A stretch of 64,000 nucleotides of DNA from the NCBI GenBank assembly GCA_050250135.1, contig JBFWPF010000001.1, forward strand, positions 1 to 64,000. The letters are read 5' to 3'. This document shows positions 58,741 to 64,000 of the stretch, one piece after another (position 1 is the stretch's first letter; every line of letters begins with the position of its first letter). The position numbers were made by a program, and so were the translations under genes. The stretch comes from JBFWPF01 sp050250135 (GTDB lineage: Bacteria; Chlamydiota; Chlamydiia; Chlamydiales; JAFEGQ01). The notes under the pieces are model-generated. The model made no database searches. It saw only the letters and a program-made list of their open reading frames with translations, and was not told the origin of the DNA.

Positions 58741-60084
58741 ATGAAAGTCGTTATCGTCGGGGCGGGGGACATTGGGATTGCGATTGCCTCTCTCCTCTCG
58801 GCAGAAAACTACGACGTCATCCTAGTCGACCAGGATGCGCACCGACTAGAGAAGGCCTCCGAAGATCTCGATATCGCGACGACGAGGGGATCGGGGACCG
58901 ATTGGAAGGTGCTCGAGGAGCTCCAGGAGTTCACCCCCAGCATGTTGATCGCCGTCACCGACAGTGACGAGATCAACCTCACCTGCTGCGCCATTGCTAA
59001 GGCCCTCGCCTACCCGATCACCGTCGCTAGAGTCCGGCAAGCCAGCTACGTCAGCAAGTCTCGCCTCGATTTCGGCCGCATTTTCTCGGTCGACCACTTT
59101 GTCAGCCCCGAGTACCTGGCCGCCCTGGACGTTGCGACCTACGCCCTCAATTTGGGAGCCGTTAAAGTCCAGAATTTCGCGATGGGCTCGGTCCAGATGC
59201 GGACGCTAACTGTTCCCCAGAAATGGAAACGGGCGGGGATACCGCTGGCCAAGCTTGATCTGCCCACCGGGGTGCTGGCGGGGCTGATCCACCGGCGGGA
59301 TCATGAGGCGATCATCTTCCCCCATGGAGAGGATAGCTTCCGCCCCGGCGATGAGGTGACCTTAGTCGGGCAGACCGAACCGATGGAGGAGATCCACGAG
59401 TTTTTTGGGATGAAGCAAAAGCGGGTCGATTCGGCAGTGATCATCGGCGGCGGGTTGATTGGAACCCAGGTGGCCCGCCTCCTCCTTGCCCACAACGTCA
59501 GGGTCCGCATCATTGAGAGGGACCGACAACTCTGCACTCTCTTGGCCGAACGGTTCCCCGAAGCGATCGTCATCCACCACGACGGCTCTAACCTAGAGTT
59601 TCTCCGCTCCCAGCGGATCGGAGATGCTGACATCACCATTGCGGCCACCCGAAGCGATGAAACCAATGTCTTTGCCGCCCTGTTGGCTCAAGAGGCAGGG
59701 GCCAAGCAGGTGGTCGCCGTGGTTTCGGAGGCCGCCGCGGTCGCTACCCTGACCCGCCATGGGATCACCCACATCGTCTCTCCCCGGAGCGTGGCCGCTA
59801 ATCAGATCATCCAGATTGCGCAGTCAGAGTCGATCACCAGCTCCACCACCCTCTACGAAAACCGCGCCAAGGTGCTCGAGCTCACCGTTTCGATGAGGTC
59901 GAAGATCGTCGGTATCCCGCTCGCTCACCTCGCCCCCTACTTCCCCAAAGAGTTTCTTATCGCGGTGATCCAAAATAGGGGGCGAACGTTGATCGCCGAT
60001 GGGAGGCGGATCCTCTGCCCTGGCGACACCGCCCTCGTGATCACAAGCCCCAAACAGGTTGACGAGGTCCTCTCCCTATTTTGA
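58741..60084 (+). CDS. trkA: Trk potassium uptake regulatory subunit TrkA
   Basis: 447 residues, peripheral subunit. Two RCK units: GAGDIGIAIASLLSAE at the N-terminus and GGGLIGTQVARLLLAH near residue 238, each with a following TrkA-C domain. Binds NAD(H)/nucleotides to gate TrkH, in the family. Followed by trkH after 1 nt. Confidence 0.95.
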   Translation: MKVVIVGAGDIGIAIASLLSAENYDVILVDQDAHRLEKASEDLDIATTRGSGTDWKVLEELQEFTPSMLIAVTDSDEINLTCCAIAKALAYPITVARVRQASYVSKSRLDFGRIFSVDHFVSPEYLAALDVATYALNLGAVKVQNFAMGSVQMRTLTVPQKWKRAGIPLAKLDLPTGVLAGLIHRRDHEAIIFPHGEDSFRPGDEVTLVGQTEPMEEIHEFFGMKQKRVDSAVIIGGGLIGTQVARLLLAHNVRVRIIERDRQLCTLLAERFPEAIVIHHDGSNLEFLRSQRIGDADITIAATRSDETNVFAALLAQEAGAKQVVAVVSEAAAVATLTRHGITHIVSPRSVAANQIIQIAQSESITSSTTLYENRAKVLELTVSMRSKIVGIPLAHLAPYFPKEFLIAVIQNRGRTLIADGRRILCPGDTALVITSPKQVDEVLSLF

Positions 60085-60085
60085 T

Positions 60086-61723
60086 ATGCAATTACGAGAA
60101 ATATCGAGACTATTAGGCGCCTACCTCTTCTTCTTTGCAGCCACACTCTGTATTCCCCTGTTGCTGAGCCTCTACTTCGAGTGGTTTGACGACTCCTCTC
60201 CCTACCCTTCGACCACCTTTGCCTTCTTGATCAGCCTTCTCGTCTGCCTCGCCCTTGCGCTCCTCCTCCGCTGGATTGGGCGAAAGGGAAAAGGGAGCCT
60301 CTACCGGCGGGAGGCGCTCCTGATCGTGGTGATCATCTGGTTTCTCACAGGGATCGTGGCCGCCCTCCCCTTTACCCTCTCAGGGAGCTTGAGAAACCCC
60401 TTGGACGCCTATTTCGAAGTGATCTCGGGGCTCACTACCACAGGGGCCTCCGTCATCACCGGAAAGGTCTACGATAGCAGCGGAAAAGAGATCCCTATCG
60501 AGACGACCATTAAAACCGATCCCCCTACCCGATACACCTACTACGGAACCATCGCTCCCATCCGCGATGCGAGCGGAGAGATTATCCGAACCGGCGTCGA
60601 AGCGCTCCCCCCTGCCCTCCTCTTTTGGCGCTCCTTTCTCAATTGGCTGGGCGGAATGGGGATCGTGGTCCTCTTCCTGGCTATCCTCCCTGCACTAGGG
60701 GTCGGTGGAAAGCTCCTCTATCAGGCCGAGGTCCCAGGGCCGGTCAAGGACTCCTTTACCCCTAGAATCCGGGGGACCGCCAGCCTGCTTTGGAAGATCT
60801 ACATCCTCCTCTCCGTGCTCCAGGTCGTCCTCATGGTCGCCACCAATGACCAGATCTCCCTCTTCCACTCGATCCTCGTCACCTTTGCCACCATCTCCAC
60901 AGGGGGCTTTACCCCCCATAACAGCAGTATCGGCGCCTACATCACCCCGACTACCCAGTGGATCGTCTGCGCCTTTATGGTGGTCGGTGGGCTCAACTTT
61001 GCCCACTATGTCCACCTCATTCGGCGGAAGATCTCCCGCCTTTGGGAACCCGAATTGGTCACCTACTTTGTCCTCCTGATCCTCTTTTCCGCCTTCGTCT
61101 CCTACAAGATCTTCGGAACCCCCCAAGACCTCCTCACCGGCCCTCCCACTGGCACCTATTCCCTTTCCGAGGCGATCCGCTACGGGACCTTTAACCTCGT
61201 CTCTTGCCAAACCTGCACCGGCTTTGCGACCGCCAACTTCGATCTTTGGCCCTTTGCCACGCAGGTCCTCCTCCTAACGGCGATGTTTGTGGGCGGTATG
61301 TCGGGGTCAACGGCCGGTGGCATCAAGGTTGTCCGTCAGACGATGTTTTTTAAGATCTTTCTCCACCGAGTCGAAGCGGTCTTCCGTCCCAATGCGGTTA
61401 GAGCCATTCGGGTGGGTCATGGGGAGATCGCTTATGATCGGGCCCTTACCGTTTGCACCTTCATCATCATCGTGATTGGCCTGGCGCTCATCGGCACCTT
61501 CCTCCTTGTTGTCGACGGTGTCGATCCCCAAACCTCCCTCTCGGTCAACGCCTGTATGCTCAACAACGTCGGCTTGGCCTTCCGCGCTGCCGGCCCTGAA
61601 GGGACTTTTGCCTTCCTCACCCCCTTTGGCAAATCGCTCTCCATCTTCTACATGGTCCTCGGCAGACTCGAGTACTTTGCCATTCTGATCCTCTTCCTCC
61701 CCTCATTTTGGAGATCAAAATGA
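60086..61723 (+). CDS. trkH: Trk potassium channel subunit TrkH
   Basis: 545 residues with about ten membrane helices and the selectivity-filter glycines in SGLTTTGAS, FATISTGGFTPHN, CTGFATANF and VNNVGLAF-type segments, the four-fold M1-P-M2 plan. The ATG at 60086 directly follows the trkA stop. The second P-loop region contains an extended extracytoplasmic loop (about residues 130-190). Confidence 0.93.
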   Translation: MQLREISRLLGAYLFFFAATLCIPLLLSLYFEWFDDSSPYPSTTFAFLISLLVCLALALLLRWIGRKGKGSLYRREALLIVVIIWFLTGIVAALPFTLSGSLRNPLDAYFEVISGLTTTGASVITGKVYDSSGKEIPIETTIKTDPPTRYTYYGTIAPIRDASGEIIRTGVEALPPALLFWRSFLNWLGGMGIVVLFLAILPALGVGGKLLYQAEVPGPVKDSFTPRIRGTASLLWKIYILLSVLQVVLMVATNDQISLFHSILVTFATISTGGFTPHNSSIGAYITPTTQWIVCAFMVVGGLNFAHYVHLIRRKISRLWEPELVTYFVLLILFSAFVSYKIFGTPQDLLTGPPTGTYSLSEAIRYGTFNLVSCQTCTGFATANFDLWPFATQVLLLTAMFVGGMSGSTAGGIKVVRQTMFFKIFLHRVEAVFRPNAVRAIRVGHGEIAYDRALTVCTFIIIVIGLALIGTFLLVVDGVDPQTSLSVNACMLNNVGLAFRAAGPEGTFAFLTPFGKSLSIFYMVLGRLEYFAILILFLPSFWRSK

Positions 61724-62469
61724 GGGGCATTCTCCTCCTGCTGCTCCTTACCACTCAGGGGTGGACCCCAAGCCGGCAGACCCAGGTGATCGGTTGCGCC
61801 GAAGCGGTCTATGAGAGCCTCGTATCAAGCTATCCCAGTTACCACTACCCTTTTTTAGCGATCAAAACGGAGCGGCTCAAGGAGCAGAAGCAGGAGACCA
61901 TTCTCCTCTTCAGTTACGGCAGCCTGATCAACCTCAAGTCGGCCCAGCAGACCCTTTCGGAGGAGGCGCTGGAGAGCCGCCAGCCTGCCATCGCCTTTGG
62001 TGTCCGTCGCCTATTCGATTACGACCCGACAAAGACGGCGCTCGGCCCTCCCAAAGACCCCAAGTACCGGGCGATGCTCAACCTCGAGAAAACGAAAGAG
62101 CCGAGCGATTTGGTCAACGGGGTGGTCCTTGAGGTGCCACGGGAGAACCTAGCCGATCTCTGCGAGAGGGAGGTCGGCTACGACCTTGTGCCGGTGGTCT
62201 ATACCCTGTGGGAGGGGGCGTTAGCCCTTGAGCCGGGGAGGTGCCCCCCATTCGGCGTCGCCTACGCCTTTATGGCCCCTGAGGCCGAAAGAGGGGGAAG
62301 GGTTCGGGTCAACCGGAAGATCAAGCCCCGCCCCGACTACTACAAGCTGGTGCGGGAGGGGGCTGCCGAATATGGCCCCGACTATCTGCAGCTCTTCATC
62401 AAGACCACCTACAAGGGAAACGGCAAGCCGGTCAACGATAGGGCCCTGCTTAAACGAGCAGGGCTATAG
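61720..62469 (+). CDS. gamma-glutamylcyclotransferase-like protein with signal peptide
   Basis: 249 residues. N-terminal hydrophobic signal (MRGILLLLLLTTQG) and then LLFSYGSLINLKSAQQTL (about residue 67), the FSYGSL-type nucleotide-like loop of the GGCT/BtrG fold, and a Glu-containing catalytic block (DLCEREVGYDLVPV). An extracytoplasmic form of this fold is unusual. The function is unknown. The ATG overlaps the trkH stop and the stop overlaps groEL. Confidence 0.7.
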   Translation: MRGILLLLLLTTQGWTPSRQTQVIGCAEAVYESLVSSYPSYHYPFLAIKTERLKEQKQETILLFSYGSLINLKSAQQTLSEEALESRQPAIAFGVRRLFDYDPTKTALGPPKDPKYRAMLNLEKTKEPSDLVNGVVLEVPRENLADLCEREVGYDLVPVVYTLWEGALALEPGRCPPFGVAYAFMAPEAERGGRVRVNRKIKPRPDYYKLVREGAAEYGPDYLQLFIKTTYKGNGKPVNDRALLKRAGL

Positions 62470-64000
62470 CATTTCCGAGCTTTTCGATTCGGATTTGTCG
62501 GCAATCATCGCCGCTGTCGTCAAAAGAAGCCCCGCCACCGATACAGCATTCAAGAGAGCGCTCTTTGTGACCAGTACCGGATCGATCACTCCCGCCTTCA
62601 CCAGGTCCTCGTACTGGCCGGTAAGGCCATTGAAGCCAAAGGGCCCCTCCCTCTCATAGACCCGCTCGGCGACTAAAAGGCCCCGCTCGCCACAGTTATC
62701 GGCAATCGCCGCTAGCGGCGCGAAGGCGGCCTGGCGAAGCATTTCGACCGCAAGCTGCTCCTCCCCCTCAAGGGTGAGGCTCTTTAGACCGCGAACCGCT
62801 CTCAAAAGGGCAACGCCGCCGCCAGGGACGATCCCCTCCGCAACCGCCGCTTTGGTCGCGTGGAGGGCATCCTCAACCCGCATCTTCTTCTCTTTCATCG
62901 CCGCTTCGGTAGCAGCCCCCACATTGATGACCGCAATCCCGCCTGTCAGTTTCGCAAGCCGCTCCTCAAGCTTCTCTCGGTCGTACTCGGAGGAGGCATT
63001 CTCGATTTCAACCCGAATCTGGGCCGCACGGGCCTTAATCCGCTTTGCCTCGCCCCGCCCCCCCACAATCGTCGTCTCCTCCTTGCTCAGGCTCACTCGG
63101 TCGGCCCGCCCCAGAACCTCGAGGCCAACCTTTTCCAGGTCGTACCCCGTCTCCTCTGAAACCACGGTGGCCCCGGTAACGGCCGCCATATCCTCCAGAA
63201 GGGCCTTGCGCCGCTCCCCAAAGCCGGGAGCTTTTGTGCTGCAAAGGGCCATTCCCCCCTTCAGCCGGTTGATCACTAGAGTCGCAAGCGCCTCATCCTC
63301 AATTGCTTCTGCAACTATCAGTAGGGGCTTGGCCCCCGCTTGAGCAACCTTTTCCAAAATCGGGACAAGCTCCATTGCGCTCGTCACTTTCCGATCGATC
63401 AGGAGAATCTGCGCCCCCTCAAATTCGACCCGCATCGTCTCGGGCTTATTCACAAAGTAGGGGGAGGAATAGCCCTGGTCGAACTGAATCCCTTCGACCA
63501 CCTCGAGCTCGGTCTCCATCCCTTTTGCCTCGCCCGCTGTGATGATCCCCTCCTTGCCTACCCGTTTCATCGCCTCGGAGATGATCGCCCCGATTTCGGG
63601 GTCGTTATTCGCTGAGATCGTCGCCACTTGAGCAATCTCCTCTGGGGTGCTCACTGGGGTAGCCAATCGATCGAGCTCTTCTGCCAGTTTTCGAGCAGCC
63701 CGGTCGAGCCCCCGTTTGATCGCCATCGGATCGGCTCCAGAGGCGACATTGCGCAAGCCCGCCGAGTAGATCGCCTCGGCCAAAACCACCGCTGTCGTGG
63801 TCCCATCCCCCGCCACATCGGCTGTCTTTGAGGCCACCTCTTTGACCAACTGAACCCCCATGTTCTCGAACGGATCGGGCAGGGCGATCTCTTTGGCGAC
63901 CGTTACGCCGTCCTTAGTGGACTTTGGGCTGCCGTAAGGGGTACGGATCACCACATTGCGCCCCTTAGGACCCAGGGTTGCCCCAACTGCCCGGCGCAGG
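62464..64000 (-). CDS. groEL: GroEL-family chaperonin, 5' end beyond window
   Basis: Partial: the reading frame continues past the right edge (residues L-R-R-A-V-G-A-T-L-G-P-K-G-R-N-V-V precede the first in-window Met). ATP site GDGTTTAVVLAEAI. The C-terminus lacks the GGM repeat (ends K-S-E-S-K-S-S-E-M-L). In place of the usual EEG near the nucleotide pocket it has DNCGERGLLV. These changes mark it as a divergent paralogue, like the GroEL2/3 proteins of chlamydiae, not the main chaperonin. No groES is in the window. Confidence 0.93.
   Translation of the reverse strand, partial: LRRAVGATLGPKGRNVVIRTPYGSPKSTKDGVTVAKEIALPDPFENMGVQLVKEVASKTADVAGDGTTTAVVLAEAIYSAGLRNVASGADPMAIKRGLDRAARKLAEELDRLATPVSTPEEIAQVATISANNDPEIGAIISEAMKRVGKEGIITAGEAKGMETELEVVEGIQFDQGYSSPYFVNKPETMRVEFEGAQILLIDRKVTSAMELVPILEKVAQAGAKPLLIVAEAIEDEALATLVINRLKGGMALCSTKAPGFGERRKALLEDMAAVTGATVVSEETGYDLEKVGLEVLGRADRVSLSKEETTIVGGRGEAKRIKARAAQIRVEIENASSEYDREKLEERLAKLTGGIAVINVGAATEAAMKEKKMRVEDALHATKAAVAEGIVPGGGVALLRAVRGLKSLTLEGEEQLAVEMLRQAAFAPLAAIADNCGERGLLVAERVYEREGPFGFNGLTGQYEDLVKAGVIDPVLVTKSALLNAVSVAGLLLTTAAMIADKSESKSSEML

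Noticed and set aside
1..64000. CRISPR arrays, integrases or transposase genes
   Set aside because: No regularly spaced repeats and no transposase or integrase motifs were seen in any reading frame.

Overview
The window looks like a piece of chromosome from a GC-rich member of the Chlamydiae (or a close PVC relative). No single gene proves this; the combination suggests it. It includes a mutL-pepP pair, a minimal type II secretion (T2S) operon in the order (gspC-like)-gspD-gspE-gspF-pseudopilins, the RsbU/RsbV/RsbW-type partner-switching proteins, an ahpC-like peroxiredoxin near a GroEL paralogue that lacks a GGM tail, a dedicated Opp uptake system, and several short hydrophobic proteins of the kind seen among chlamydial inclusion-membrane candidates. 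Base composition is visibly far richer in G+C than the well-known chlamydiae. Intergenic gaps are small, and most convergent neighbours overlap at their 3' ends.

Layout. 0-5 kb: oppA-oppB-oppC on the minus strand. 5-9 kb: sthA and glgP, divergent. 9-13 kb: an amino-acid binding lipoprotein, then four tandem, mutually related membrane proteins. 12.6-21.5 kb: a methyltransferase with a signal-like N-terminus, a metallophosphoesterase, an acidic conserved protein, an MFS carrier, copA, a TPR-like protein, a family 2 glycosyltransferase, mutY and a basic helical protein. 21.5-23.4 kb: an M15-like lipoprotein and a membrane-anchored protein of unknown function. 23.5-32.2 kb: the T2S operon. 32.2-38.6 kb: an inserted, visibly less GC-rich module with a 1,731-residue Rhs/YD-repeat protein and a secreted partner. 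38.6-44.6 kb: pgi, a transmembrane adenylate cyclase and an orphan histidine kinase in one operon. 44.6-44.9 kb: two tandem long imperfect hairpins. 44.9-50.1 kb: rsbW-like, rsbV, ppa and a glycosyltransferase, then mutL-pepP. 50.2-57.4 kb: a small membrane protein, pcnB, rsbU, a TrmH-family methylase, rsgA, eno and a small conserved protein. 57.4-64 kb: ahpC, an MBL hydrolase, tRNA-Arg(ACG), trkA-trkH, a secreted GGCT-like protein and the 3' part of a groEL paralogue.

The main unexplained signals are these. (1) A 15-25 bp palindrome, TGTAAAGC-N-GCTTTACA, occurs six times in 64 kb, four of them inside unrelated genes. (2) Four long imperfect hairpins lie in intergenic DNA. (3) A decayed copy of the 3' end of the histidine kinase gene lies on the far side of the Rhs module, marking how that module arrived. 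(4) The tRNA-Arg gene ends exactly where the ATG of the next gene begins, so tRNA maturation should create a leaderless mRNA. (5) A new-looking tandem family of four membrane proteins sits at 10-12.6 kb.

Functionally the window joins nutrient uptake (Opp, amino-acid binding protein, Trk K+ uptake), sugar metabolism (glgP, pgi, eno, ppa, sthA), secretion (T2S with a possible Rhs substrate), signalling (cyclase, kinase, Rsb proteins) and DNA/RNA maintenance (mutL, mutY, pcnB, rsgA, trmH-family).
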